64,000 nt of DNA, from positions 1-64,000 of the forward strand of contig JAWPHD010004387.1 of NCBI GenBank assembly GCA_037043455.1. Direction: 5' to 3'. Under the pieces are notes generated by a model, which saw nothing but the letters and a program-made list of their open reading frames with translations, did no database searches and was not told the DNA's origin. Made by a program: the position numbers and the translations under genes. This document shows positions 1 to 11,065 of this stretch, piece by piece. This DNA comes from Cyrtodaria siliqua. Taxonomy: Eukaryota; Mollusca; Bivalvia; Adapedonta; Hiatellidae. Position 1 is the first letter of the stretch, and each line of letters begins with the position of its first letter.

Positions 1-270
1 TCTTCTGTGTAAATCAAGAATTATATATTGACTGATGACTCCTTATCCTTATTTAATTAAGATATAAAGCTCTCGATGTACATTCAAACACTATCAGCAA
101 TAAAAACACGTTCAACTTCATTTGTGTTTTGAACACTGCATGTTAACATACAAAGGCACAAACATGGCGTCTTAATTTGGAAACATTGCGACGTTCTAAA
201 CATCTTTAAAGTATTCGTCTGTATGTCAATATTGTGTTCAAGATGATACACTGTTTCTAGATCACAGGTC

Positions 271-1590
271 GTGGGAATCAAAGGCACCATAACGCTATTG
301 TTATGCGTTAAAATTGTCACCGTGCATTTTCCGTTAGGGTGCCCCAGCGCAGAAATTGTCGTCAAAAAGGTGAGTGTGAAATTGTGTGGGTTTTTTATCA
401 GAGACGTTTTTATGTCCAATTCCCCAAAATCGGGGAATGTCATCTCCGGACAAAATATGTCCAATCTTTATTCTGAAAGCACCAGAATTCGAAATAATGC
501 CCAAAATCTAATCGTGTAGAGCGTTTTGGCACTTTGCAAGAGTTCATTCTTGATTTGTCAAAATCAGAATTTTGTGACCACTTCTTCAAACGATCTGCAG
601 GTCTACGCTAATATTTGACCTTCATACAAACTGTGTAATGGACAGACGGATCGCTACTGGTACAAAAAACTGAAATACTATGCCATATAATATGCTATTA
701 AACCCATTTTTTGAAAACGTCGTGGTGCCCAGGTCGAGACTATGGTGCCCAGGTCGCGACATGGTGCCCGAGTGCAAGTAACTTTTAAAAAAGAAAAAAA
801 AATGGTCACATTATCAAGTACTGGTTTTGGCTGTCCAATTCGCCTGATATAGTTATGTCCTATAGAGACTATTTGGTGGATAATTAATAGGAACATGAAC
901 AGAGTTCGAAACACAAAAGCAGGGATTGTGGAGGGATGGACTAAATGGACTAATTTAGTAGTTTGAAGTTGAATTAAGTTACCCCACAAACACATTTTTA
1001 ACACAAGGTCAGGAAGTCAATTCAAATATTTATTTAGTGGATACCTGTGTAATATTTTATTAAATGTGACGTTTTTTTTTCTTTTAAAGTTACTTGCACT
1101 GGGCACCATGTCGCGACCTAGGCACCATAATCTCGACCTGGGCACCACGACGTTTCAAAAAATGGGTTAATAGCATTTTTAATGGCATATAATATTCATT
1201 TTTTTGTACCAGGAGCATCCGTTTGTCCATTAACACAGTTGTCTTGAAGGTCAAATATTAGCGTTACGACCTGCAGATCGTTGAAGAATGGTCACAAAAT
1301 TCTGAATGAAAATCAACAATGAACTCTTGAAGTCCAAACGCTCTACACGATTAGATTTTGGCATTTTTTTCAATTATTTTGCTTTCAAAATAAAGGTTGG
1401 ACATATTTGTCCGGAAATGACATTCCCCGACTTTGGGGAATTGGACATAAAACGTCTTGATAAAAAAAAAAATAAAAAAATCCACACAACCTTTTGACGA
1501 CAATCTTCAGCGCTGGGCAACCGTAACGGAAAATGCACGGTGACAATTTTAACGCATAACAATAGCGTTATGGTGCCCTTTGATTCCCCA
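271..1590. mobile_element. Foldback DNA element with about 520-bp inverted arms
   Basis: Sequence from 271 to about 800 is repeated in inverse orientation from about 1075 to 1590. The outer ends read GGGAATCAAAGGCACC and its complement, and the arms diverge by scattered substitutions and small indels. The roughly 270-bp core has no coding potential. The open frames here (84-464 minus, 678-1004 minus, 1306-1497 plus) are arm sequence. This structure is typical of a nonautonomous foldback or long-TIR element. No clear target duplication is visible. Confidence 0.75.
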
Positions 1591-2261
1591 CCGTGTAGAT
1601 GTTAATCTTTATATGAATATCATATCTTTTCAGATGATATTTAGTATTTACAAAACGAGGAGTAAAACAAGTTAACAGTACACTTCTGTTTAGAAAACAC
1701 ATACGTGTGTGTAGTTCTAAAGGTTTATAGTCCCTCCGCCCAGCAAACTCGATGAACATACACTGTACTACGCTCTAATTGTAGTATAAGGGAGAAACTC
1801 GTACTATAAGATGAGAAACTAACAAGTAGGGGTTACAGCGCCTGATGACAATTTGACGGTACTGAATACTAGTCTAATTACGGTCTAAGGGGAGTAACTC
1901 GTACTATAAGATGAGACACTATCACGTATGGGTTATGGCCCCTGGCTGACGAAATGACGTGACGTTTGTCCCAGAAGTAGCTATATCCTACTACTGCTAT
2001 TTTAATAGTATATCGAGCATAAAGTGCTACACAAATGATACAAGTATTTATTTTATTTTATCAGTTTAAGTGTAATATCTTGTTTGAATTTCCAAACTTT
2101 CAAATTAAATACATATCATTTTGTAATGATGCACAGATGTACCTAGCGGTGTTAAATCAAAGGAAAGCATGAGTGTTTCGTTCTTCAAACGGACAACAAG
2201 TTTATATTTCTTCAAACGGACAACAAGTTTATATTGTAAGACCTAAATCCCGAAAATGAAG
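1591..2261. other. Intergenic AT-rich stretch
   Basis: No gene is seen. Two diverged copies of a motif around AGTAACTCGTACTATAAGATGAGA (1795-1825 and 1892-1920; first 20 bases AGTAACTCGTACTATAAGAT) and a short direct repeat of TCTTCAAACGGACAACAAGT near 2184 and 2212 are present. Confidence 0.4.
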
Positions 2262-2389
2262 CTAACGTATATGGTTTGTCTTCACTCTTGTCTTGTTGTT
2301 CTCTTAACGGCTATTATCTTGTTGCTCTGGTTTCTGCCAAGTCATTATTGTGTTGCTTTCTATCTTTGCTTGTTTATGTTGATATTTAT

Positions 2390-2920
2390 ATACTAGTTAC
2401 TTATATTTCCTATTACTGCAGCCTATCTGTAAGTTTACTTATATTGCCTATTACTGCAGCCTATCTGTGAGTTAACTTATATTGCCTATTACTGCAGCCT
2501 ATCTGTGAGTTAACTTATATTGCCTATTACTGCAGCCTATCTGTGAGTTAACTTATATTGCCTATTACTGCAGCCTATCTGTGAGTTTACTTATATTGCC
2601 TATTACTGCAGCCTATCTGTGAGTTTACTTATATTGCCTATTACTGCAGCCTATCTGTGAGTTTACTTATATTGCCTATTACTGCAGCCTATCTGTGAGT
2701 TAACTTATATTGCCTATTACTGCAGCCTATCTGTGAGTTTACTTATATTGCCTATTACTGCAGCCTATCTGTGTGTTTACTTATATTTCCTATTACTGCA
2801 GCCTATCTGTGAGTTTACTTATATTTCCTATTACTGCAGCCTATCTGTGAGTTTACTTATATTTCCTATTACTGCAGCCTATCTGTGAGTTTACTTATAT
2901 TGCCTATTACTGCAGCCTAG
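2390..2920. repeat. 38-bp tandem repeat
   Basis: About 13 near-identical 38-bp units each contain CCTATTACTGCAGCCTATCT. Variation is mostly TTTA/TTAA and TTG/TTT within the unit. Confidence 0.95.
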
Positions 2921-3074
2921 TTTGTTAGAGGATTCAGCCTGGCGGGATTTTCTTATTTACACTGTCCTTTTTCATTAGGATGTTACTATGGTCTGAGTGA
3001 AGTTTTGTGCAGCCTAGAACCTGGTTTACACCTAAGAGACCTTTAAGAAACTGACCGTTCCAGGGTGGTACCCA

Positions 3075-3232
3075 TGTTGTCGACATGTGTATGTTTGTGG
3101 TGTTGTCGACCTGTGTGTGTTTGTGGTGATGTCGACATGTGTGTATGTTTGTGGTGTTGTCGACATGTGTGTGTTTGTGGTGTTGTCGACACGTGTGTGT
3201 TTTTGGTGTTGTCGACACGTGTGTGTTTGTGG
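3075..3232. repeat. 24-bp tandem repeat
   Basis: About six to seven units of a GT-rich 24-mer contain GTGGTGTTGTCGAC. The Cys/Val-rich open frames on the plus strand and the Thr/His-rich frame on the minus strand follow from the period being a multiple of three. Confidence 0.9.
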
Positions 3233-3373
3233 TGTATACGTTGCTTCTAGTTATCCTTGTAATAGTGGTTTGTTTTTAAAAGTTGTTTTTTTTGATGACT
3301 AAATCTGAATTCTGCATTTTCTGTTCGATTTTCTTATAGTATAAGTGTATCGAAGTCCTCATGTTTCTTACAG

Positions 3374-3526
3374 ATGTCAAGGTGTTTTCTGTTATCCATA
3401 TATGCCATTGAATTCGAGCATTGGAGCTGTATGCAGTGTGTGAAATTGCTAGGTCGTCATCACCATTATGCGATAACCTGTGACAGCTGTGGATACTGGA
3501 CTTGCGACACCGGACTTGCGACATGG
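3374..3526 (+). pseudogene. Possible orphan exon with PHD-like cysteine pattern
   Basis: A 51-codon open stretch begins with ATG directly after an acceptor-like TTTCTTACAG and ends at a consensus donor ATGG|GTAAGTG. It contains SCMQC, then about 14 residues later ITCDSCGYWTCD. This resembles the C-x2-C ... C-x2-C-x-x-W start of PHD-type zinc fingers, which also occur in some retroelement ORF1 proteins. No flanking exons were recognised, and a Penelope-like 3' end lies just upstream. It may be a relic or chance. Confidence 0.25.
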
Positions 3527-3563
3527 GTAAGTGACTGAACGATATGTATATAATATCATACAC

Positions 3564-4326
3564 AGGTACTATCTAAACAAACATATAATTAGAAACATGC
3601 ATTTTGAATGTTAAAGAAGTTGTTATGCAAGAACAATGTGCTTCAGTCTGGGCACATATTAACAACTAAATTCTATGAGGTTACGATATTTGTCCAACAA
3701 CAATTGAACAATATAAAGTAAAGCAAGTAAATAAAGATTCACCACGTACAACTAAACCACACAGTTTCAATGACAAATTAATTTTAAAAATAATGCATGC
3801 CCACTGCTATGTTGATATTGATATAATTCTGTATATGTTCAGGGTGCCAAAGAAATGCAATCTCCAATTCTTCTTGCCACTGGTCCGGCCCGTATTCATA
3901 AAGCAACTGAAGTACTTAAGACAAAATTTAAGATTTTTACATATGTTTAACTATCCTTATCAGCCTCTCAGGGACACTATAAACCATATATTTAAAGATA
4001 AATAGTCAGCTCTAGGTTTTATTTATTCCTAACCTGATAAGCAATATCAAGAAAACGTCCTCAATCGATACAAAAAGATATTTAAATAAAAGATAAAATT
4101 TGACTTAAGTCAGGTTATTGCTAAGACGCTTTATGAATACGGAACACGCTTTGCAATAATGCAAAGGGGATCTCGACCAAGTGTAAACAGGCGAAGGAAG
4201 GCAAACTTAAAACACACCAGCGTCTACAAAAGTGGATGATCCAGGGACGACTGAACTCTAGGAGAGTAAGGTCGCACACAAGTGAATACATATATACACG
4301 CGGTTCGATATAGTAGAGACAGGGTC
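3564..4326. other. Intergenic stretch with weak inverted repeat
   Basis: No gene is recognised. An inverted pair, CCGTATTCATAAAGCAACTG near 3890 and the complement-like CGCTTTATGAATACGG near 4128, brackets about 250 bp. This suggests a short hairpin-ended element. Confidence 0.4.
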
Positions 4327-4545
4327 TGGTCATGTATCACTCGGAAGGTCATGTATCACTTGGAAGGTCATGTATCACTCGGAAGGTCATGTATCATGTA
4401 TCACTCGGAAGGTCATGTATCACCCGGAAGGTCATGTATCACTCGGAAGGTCATGTATCATGTATCACTCGGAAGGTCATGTATCACTCGGAAGGTCATG
4501 TATCACTCGGACAGTCATGTATCACTCGGAATGCATGACAGCCAC
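4327..4545. repeat. 19-bp tandem repeat
   Basis: About 11 copies of CATGTATCACTCGGAAGGT are present, with two units partly truncated. The three overlapping plus-strand frames with GHVSLGRSCIT-like repeats are artefacts of the array. Confidence 0.95.
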
Positions 4546-4608
4546 AACACAGAGTGCGTCTATACCATTTTTCTTTGACAATCTCAGAAATGCCATACGA
4601 ATAAATCT

Positions 4609-4836
4609 GTGGGCGCACAAATGATTACGGAACATTTTCCAATGCATTTTTCGACATATCCAGTTCAACTAGTCGAAACAGTACCAGCATCACCACCAGC
4701 ATCTCACACAACGGGATCACCAGTTGCTGAAGAAGATTCGAACCCGAGTTTACCAAGACTACTAGCACAAAAAACACCCAAACATTTCAATGTATATTTA
4801 CCAGACGACAATGACGATGACAATAGTAAAAAATAA
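4609..4836 (+). CDS. Orphan C-terminal-like open frame, unknown
   Basis: The frame's first ATG is at 4621. It encodes about 71 residues: a Pro/Ser/Thr-rich middle and an acidic end (DDNDDDNSKK) before TAA. An AATAAA lies at 4889, so it could be a terminal exon or a short single-exon gene. There is an in-frame stop upstream and no recognisable domain. The 19-bp array directly upstream makes a complete gene unlikely. I do not recognise it. Confidence 0.25.
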   Translation: MGAQMITEHFPMHFSTYPVQLVETVPASPPASHTTGSPVAEEDSNPSLPRLLAQKTPKHFNVYLPDDNDDDNSKK

Positions 4837-4980
4837 TTTATAACTTTTTCTTCTTCTTCTCTCTGTCAGTGAGTGATTGCAGATGGATAATAAAAACACA
4901 CACAAACACACTTGTCTTTTCATTTTAATTTTTTATTTGGAAATATATGAATCACTAAATAAACCAATTATCACAATTTA

Positions 4981-5830
4981 CATTATCACATTCTTCTGCG
5001 ACAAGGACTATTACATCCCGACTTCTATGGTGATATAATTTACAAACTTCGTAAGATACTTGGTCATAATCACTTGCATACAATCTAGTTAAACAGTTTA
5101 TCTATCAAAAGCGGTTATGACCCTATCATTTTGAAACGCACTGCATGTACAGTGGTTGACCCATTTACAGTTCGCTCTTCCTTTCCTCTTTGATTGTGCG
5201 ATGACCGAACAGATAGAGGACGCTATGATGACGTCTACCTAAATCATGAGAGGACGGTAACGTTTGATGTTTGTCTCCAATATTGTCCTCTCATGCTCTT
5301 AATGGTGTATTTTCTTGGTGCTCTGGCTTCTGTCAAGTCACTGAATACTTGCTTCGTAGCTTTCTAAGCTTTTTTAATATATATTCATATCTGCTGTTAT
5401 ATTGTGTATTAATGCTGCCTAGTTCGTCAGGGTAAAAGCATGGTGCGGATTTCTTTATTTTCACTGTATCGTTTTCATTGAAATGGCAATGGAGTTAAAG
5501 TTAGGTTTGCGGCACTCTAGAACCTGGTTTAACCCCCGCCTGACCAGTGGTCTAATTTTGATACTGACCATTCCAAGGCGGTAGCCCTATTGTCAACAGT
5601 TTTATGTTTGTGATGTCATACCTTGCCTTTGTTGACTGTGGTCCCTGAATGTTACATTTCCTGCTCGACGTGTATGGTAGCAGTATCCTGTTGCAAAAGA
5701 CAGTCTGATTGGAAGAAAGTCCCAACAGGGTATATAAGCAAAAGAAAGCCATTTTTTTTGTTTGCATGTCAGATGAGAAAATATTAAGCAGTAAGTCTAT
5801 GGAAAAATGCAATAGTGGTCTGTGACCTTT
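4981..5830 (+). mobile_element. Penelope-like element, 3' coding tail plus 3' UTR
   Basis: Plus-strand translation in broken frames gives a PDFYGD-like block, then KILGHNHLHT, then a segment around RTACTVVDPFTV. The same blocks occur in the minus copy at 32721-33101. The 3' UTR landmarks (GCTCTGGCTTCTG, TAGAACCTGGTTTA, GACCATTCCAAGGCGGTAGC) follow in the same order. Frameshifts and stops show it is dead. The minus-strand frame at 5552-5812 is antisense to it. Confidence 0.65.
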
Positions 5831-5910
5831 TTTTTTTAAGCTACTTTTATACCTGACCTAAAGTGTTAATCTTAATTAAGAATTAATCTTAACAAAACAT
5901 AGAGGATATT

Positions 5911-6053
5911 TGTTGTTTTAGAGTGAATAACAGATTTTATTTCATCGAGAAGTGTGAAAACTTTATATTTTCACGAATGCGAAGCATGAGTGAAAATATT
6001 GAAGTTTTCACACTTCTCGATGAAATAAAATCTGTTATTCACCACGAAACAAC
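5911..6053. mobile_element. Hairpin MITE
   Basis: Two near-perfect arms of about 55 bp (GAATAACAGATTTTATTTCA and its complement, continuing through CGAGAAGTGTGAAAACTT) flank a short loop near GCGAAGCAT. The open frame at 5923-6117 is this palindrome. No coding capacity is present, so the element is nonautonomous. Confidence 0.85.
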
Positions 6054-6059
6054 ACATTT

Positions 6060-6590
6060 TATTTTTATTTTATGCTTTATAGTCAAAGTGTACTGCAGTA
6101 TGCAGAAAAATAAATAAAACGTTGACGACGTCATTGGCCTAGTATGATGAAATTGCTGGGTTTTTTACTTCCCAGTAACTTCTAAATTACTTAACCGATT
6201 TCAATAATCTAGACTCATTTTTTTAGTTAAGTTATTTCCAATCCAATGATATACTTTTATAGCAACTTTCGGAAAAAATAAAAGTAGTTCCGGCAGTGAA
6301 AAAATAAAACTCTATATTTCACACGTATGAAATACCACTTTTATTTCATGGCTAAAATCCACTATTTCACTGCTAAGCATAAAATAAATTGTTATATGGT
6401 CCGTTTTGTCCAAATACATGGTATAAATATATTTCAGAACAAGAAGGCCAAAAATAATTTTGCCATGTAAAGCCAATAATAAGACAATATTTACGCAGTT
6501 TCGTTAACATACCGCGCTTACAAGTCAATATAAACAGAACTTGCACCATAACTTGGACGCAATGAAAGCTATTTCCTACATACTGAAAAG
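6060..6590. other. Intergenic stretch, no gene seen
   Basis: AT-rich sequence with several further TATTTCA / TGAAATA motifs near 6300-6370 that echo the hairpin MITE upstream. The minus frame at 6373-6603 has no recognisable domain. Confidence 0.4.
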
Positions 6591-6940
6591 GGGACACAGC
6601 CAAGCAGACTCGGTTTTATTGAGTCTGTTCATGAGATATAATTTAAAGTTCAACACCTCTCACGCTTCCTAGCACCGGCTTAAGCGATATTTTACTTCAA
6701 AGCCACATATATTGAGCTTGAAGATCCCAGAGGACCATTAAGTAATAACACTACTGATTTGTAGTCGGGTCGACTTTTTACGGCGGTCACACAGCACTAG
6801 ACGAACGCTAGTGTGAATGTCAATAAATACGGGAAAGCGGATCCCCACTTGGAAACAACAAACACAAACAAGAGATAAAAGTATTAAACTCGGTTTTATT
6901 GAGTCTCCTTTCACCGGCTTAATGATTCGGGCCCTTGCAT
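6590..6940. repeat. Dispersed repeat family R1, copy a
   Basis: Diagnostic blocks are GAGTCTGTTCATGAGA, CACCTCTCACGC, CCTAGCACCGGCTTAAG, GACGAACGCTAGTGTGAATG and AAACAACAAACACAAACAAG. The same blocks recur near 14390, 29650-30360, 30640, 44940 and 54300. No coding capacity was recognised; the family identity is unknown to me. Confidence 0.7.
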
Positions 6941-7494
6941 TGATGAAATCAAATATCCTGGCTCTGACTTGAGGGAAAAAAACAGTCCCTCAAATTGTTG
7001 CAAAAGAACAATCCAGTCTTCTCTCACATTCTCGGAAAAAAATAATAATCTGGCGGTGAGTCCAATTAGAGGAAAAACAAATCGGGCTACCTCTTCAGTC
7101 TATATGATATAGATATACTCCATCAGCCACTGAGTTCGACAAGGAAATGTTTAACCACACTCTGGCTACATCCACTACTTCTGCTCTGAAGTTTATCGAA
7201 ATCTCCAGTTGAAATGAGTTTAGAAGACTGTGATAGTATTCATGGTTGTAATAAATGTGATGAACATAGATCATGGTAGTAATAAATGTGGTATACATTA
7301 TAGTCATGGTAGTTATAAATGTGACATACATTGGCAATGGTGGTAGTAAATGTGTTGTATAACGTGTTATAAAGTGGTCATGGTAGTAATTTGGTATACA
7401 TTGGTCATAGTAGTAATGAACATGATATTCATAAAAGGTCATGGTTATAATTAATGTGGCATACATAAGTCATGGTTGTAATAAGGCCACTATT

Positions 7495-7735
7495 TTTTGG
7501 TAATTCGTTTTACGAACCCCAATAAGACAAAACGAAATTAGGTATTTCATTTTTCCGTAGGGAATTTGATTTATTGTGTTTTCACCGCCTCCCATATTTT
7601 AATAGAACATTTCATTCTCTTCCTTTCAAATAAAATAATTAAACTATGCTTTACAATTTTTTATTTTTTTTCCCTTCCTCCTACAGCAATTCTCTGTCTA
7701 GATGGTTCGTAAAACAAATAATAAAAATAATGGCC
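7495..7735. mobile_element. Harbinger-like MITE (241 bp) inside the minisatellite
   Basis: The ends are GGCCACTATTTTTTGG and the complement-related ATAAAAATAATGGCC, with a further TTTTACGAACC inverted block. It is flanked by TAA direct repeats (7492-7494 and 7736-7738). Removing it restores the array word GTAATAAATGTG. A 3-bp TAA target duplication with GGCC termini fits the PIF/Harbinger group; the family assignment is inferred. Confidence 0.7.
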
Positions 7736-7779
7736 TAAATGTGATATACATTTGTCATGGTAGTATGTAAATATTGCAA

Positions 7780-8330
7780 TCCTGTGAGGGTGACAGTGAA
7801 TATTTGTCAATCCTCTAAGGCTATTTATTTTATTATACTGAAAAATATGTTTGAAAAAGATATTTGGTTCTGCTAAATATTCTTTTGAAATAAAACACGA
7901 GAAAGCATTGCTACTTCTCTCTGGTCAAAATCACTATTCTCAGCACCTAGATTTTTTTTTTTTGTGGATTGTTCTTCGTGTTCTTTCGGAGACTTCAGCT
8001 GTGAACTCATCAGCTTCATCTTCGTCTTCAAAAAAGTTGTGCAAACTGTGTCCGCCATTTTAGTAAATGTTCACTGATTTTCATTTGCACATGTATACAT
8101 ACATACACTGTTCAGCATAGGACATCCCAACATATATAAACTTGCTTTGACTTCACAATCATAAGACAGTAATTATATTGGGGTGACATTACGGAAAAGA
8201 CTAAAAGACTATCATTCAGTGACTCACTCCATGGAGACATTACAATTGCTATGAGATATTACAAAATGGGGAAAATAACAGTCTATGGAGATTAACATGG
8301 GTGTTTGACATGAGGTATATGGTATCAGTA
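7780..8330. other. Unique-looking gap before the main minisatellite
   Basis: The open frames at 7851-8063 (plus) and 7873-8058 (minus) overlap on opposite strands and show no domain. No splice-supported exon was recognised. Confidence 0.35.
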
Positions 8331-11065
8331 GTAATAAATGTAGTATGCATAGCTCATGGTAGTAATACATGGGGTATTCAGTGGTCATGGTAGTAATACA
8401 TGGGGTATTCAGTGGTCATGGTAGTAATACATGGGGTATTCAGTGGTCATGGTAGTAATGAATGGGGTATTCAGTGGTCATGGTAGTAATGAATGGGGTA
8501 TTCAGTGGTCATGGTAGTAATGAATGGGGTATTCAGTGGTCATGGTAGTAATGAATGGGGTATTCAGTGATCATGGGAGTAATACATGGGGTATTCAGTG
8601 GTCATGGTAGTAATGAATGGGGTATTCAGTGATCATGGTAGTAATACATGGGGTATTCAGTGGTCATGGTAGTAATGGTAGTAATGAATGGGGTATTCAG
8701 TGATCATGGTAGTAATACATGGGGTATTCAGTGGTCATGTTAGTAATGAATGGGGTATTCAGTGGTCATGGTAGTAATGAATGGGGTATTCAGTGATCAT
8801 GGGAGTAATACATGGGGTATTCAGTGGTCATGGTAGTAATGAATGGGGTATTCAGTGATCATGGTAGTAATACATGGGGTATTCAGTGGTCATGGTAGTA
8901 ATGAATTGGGTATTCAGTGGTCATGGTAGTAACGAATGGGGGTATTCAGTGGTCATGGTAGTAATGAATGGGGTATTCAGTGATCATGGTAGTAATACAT
9001 GGGGTATTCAGTGGTCATGGTAGTAATGAATTGGGTATTCAGTGGTCATGGTAGTAATACATGGGGTATTCAGTGGTCATGGTAGTAATGAATGGGGTAT
9101 TCAGTGATCATGGTAATAATACATGGGGTATTCAGTGGTCATGGTAGTAATGAATTGGGTATTCAGTGGTCATGGTAGTAACGAATGGGGGTATTCAGTG
9201 GTCATGGTAGTAACGAATGGGGTATTCAGTGGTCATGGTAATAACGAATGGGGTATTCAGTGGTCATGGTAGTAACGAATGGGGTATTTAATGGTCATGG
9301 TAGTAACGAATGGGGTATTCAGTGGTCATGGTAGTAACGAATGGGGTATTCAGTGATCATGGTAGTAATGAATGGGGTATTCAGTGATCATGGTAGTAAT
9401 AAATGGGGTATTCAGTGGTCATGGTAGTAATGAATGGGGTATTCAGTGATCATGGTAGTAATACATGGGGTATTCAGTGGTCATGGTAGTAATGAATTGG
9501 GTATTCAGTGGTCATGGTAGTAATACATGGGGTATTCAGTGGTCATGGTAGTAATGAATGGGGTATTCAGTGGTCATGGTAATAACGAATGGGGTATTCA
9601 GTGGTCATGGTAGTAACGAATGGGGTATTCAGTGATCATGGTAGTAACGAATGGGGTATTCAGTGGTCATGGTAGTAACGAATGGGGTATTCAGTGATCA
9701 TGGTAGTTATGAATGGGGTATTCAGTGATCATGGTAGTAACGAATGGGGTATTCAGTGGTCATGGTAGTAATACATGTGATATTTAGTCTTAGTAGTCAT
9801 GTTAGTAATCAATGTGATATACAGTGATTATGATAGTAATACTTGTGATATACAGTGGTGATGGTAGTAACGAATGGGGTATTCAGTGGTCATGGTAGTA
9901 ACGAATGGGGTATTCAGTGATCATGGTAGTAATGAATGGGGTATTCAGTGATCATGGTAGTAACGAATGGGGTATTCAGTGATCATGGTAGTAACGAATG
10001 GGGTATGCAGTGATCATGGTAGTAACGAATGGGGTATTCAGTGGTCATGGTAGTAACGAATGGGGTATTCAGTGATCATGGTAGTAATGAATGGGGTATT
10101 CAGTGATCATGGTAGTAACGAATGGGGTATTCAGTGATCATGGTAGTAACGAATGGGGTATTCAGTGATCATGGTAGTAACGAATGGGGTATTCAGTGAT
10201 CATGGTAGTAACGAATGGGGTATTCAGTGGTCATGGTAGTAACGAATGGGGTATTCAGTGATCATGGTAGTAATGAATGGGGTATTCAGTGATCATGGTA
10301 GTAACGAATGGGGTATTCAGTGATCATGGTAGTAATGAATGGGGTATTCAGTGATCATGGTAGTAACGAATGGGGTATTCAGTGGTCATGGTAGTAACGA
10401 ATGGGGTATTCAGTGGTCATGGTAGTAATGAATGGGGTATTCAGTGATCATGGTAGTAACGAATGGGGTATTCAGTGGTCATGGTAGTAACGAATGGGGT
10501 ATTCAGTGATCATGGTAGTAACGAATGGGGTATGCAGTGATCATGGTAGTAATACATGTGATATTTAGTCTTAGTAGTCATGTTAGTAATCAATGTGATA
10601 TACAGTGATTATGATAGTAATACTTGTGATATACAGTGGTGATGGTAGTAGAAAATGTGGTAAAGAGTAGCCATGATAGTTATACATGTGATGTACATTG
10701 GACATGTTAGTAATCAATGTGTGTCATAGTAGTATTACAATACAAGGGTACTGGTACTTGTGCGATGGACTTTGTGAATATCATCAACAAGTGAGTGGAC
10801 TTAAGAAGTAGCTTCAGCCACATGCAATGCCAGGCTACAGACAAAGCTATGCGCTATATGCCAGTGTTAATAAGAATGGTATGGAACATGGAAGTCATAG
10901 CCCAGTACAAAACAATCCCCTTCACCAACAAACAAAACATCCAATCAATTCATAATTTATAAGATCAAAAGGGGCTCACATAGAAAGCAGACAAGGACTC
11001 TTATAACTAAATATTAAAACCAGCACATGGAGTTCCATCTACCAAATACGGAAAGATCCATATTA

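Larger units (their letters stand above)
2262..3240 (+). mobile_element. Penelope-like element, 3' untranslated end with internal tandem arrays
   Basis: The segment matches the 3' non-coding part of the copies at 4981-5830 and 32226-33840. Shared landmarks are TTGTTGCTCTGGTTTCTGCC near the start, and TAGAACCTGGTTTA followed by GACCGTTCCAGGGTGGTACCC near the end. Within it sit a 38-bp tandem array (about 2390-2920, roughly 13 units, each with CTATTACTGCAGCC) and a 24-bp array (about 3075-3232, containing GTTGTCGACA). The small open frames here are array artefacts. Confidence 0.6.
7230..10740. repeat. 31-bp minisatellite with degenerate edges
   Basis: The core (about 8330-10550) is a tandem array of a 31-bp unit containing GGTCATGGTAGTAA and GGGGTATTCAGT, roughly 70 copies. 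Units vary at ATACAT/ATGAAT/ACGAAT and GGTC/GATC. The flanks 7230-7490, 7736-7780 and 10650-10740 hold more diverged units with ATAAATGTGGTATACAT. A block of about 95 bp of diverged units (starting ACATGTGATATTTAGTCTTA) occurs at about 9771 and again at about 10553, so a piece of about 780 bp has been duplicated. No spacers of unique sequence are present. Confidence 0.95.

Noticed and set aside
84..464. 126-residue minus-strand frame as a gene
   Set aside because: Most of it is foldback arm, and the mirrored arm carries the same frame with breaks.
2934..3218. Thr/His repeat protein on the minus strand
   Set aside because: Antisense of the 24-bp array in a Penelope-like 3' end.
4282..4624. 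Histidine/Serine repeat protein
   Set aside because: A 19-bp array read in three frames.
8330..10550. CRISPR-like array
   Set aside because: Units are head-to-tail without unique spacers, and the sequence is eukaryotic.
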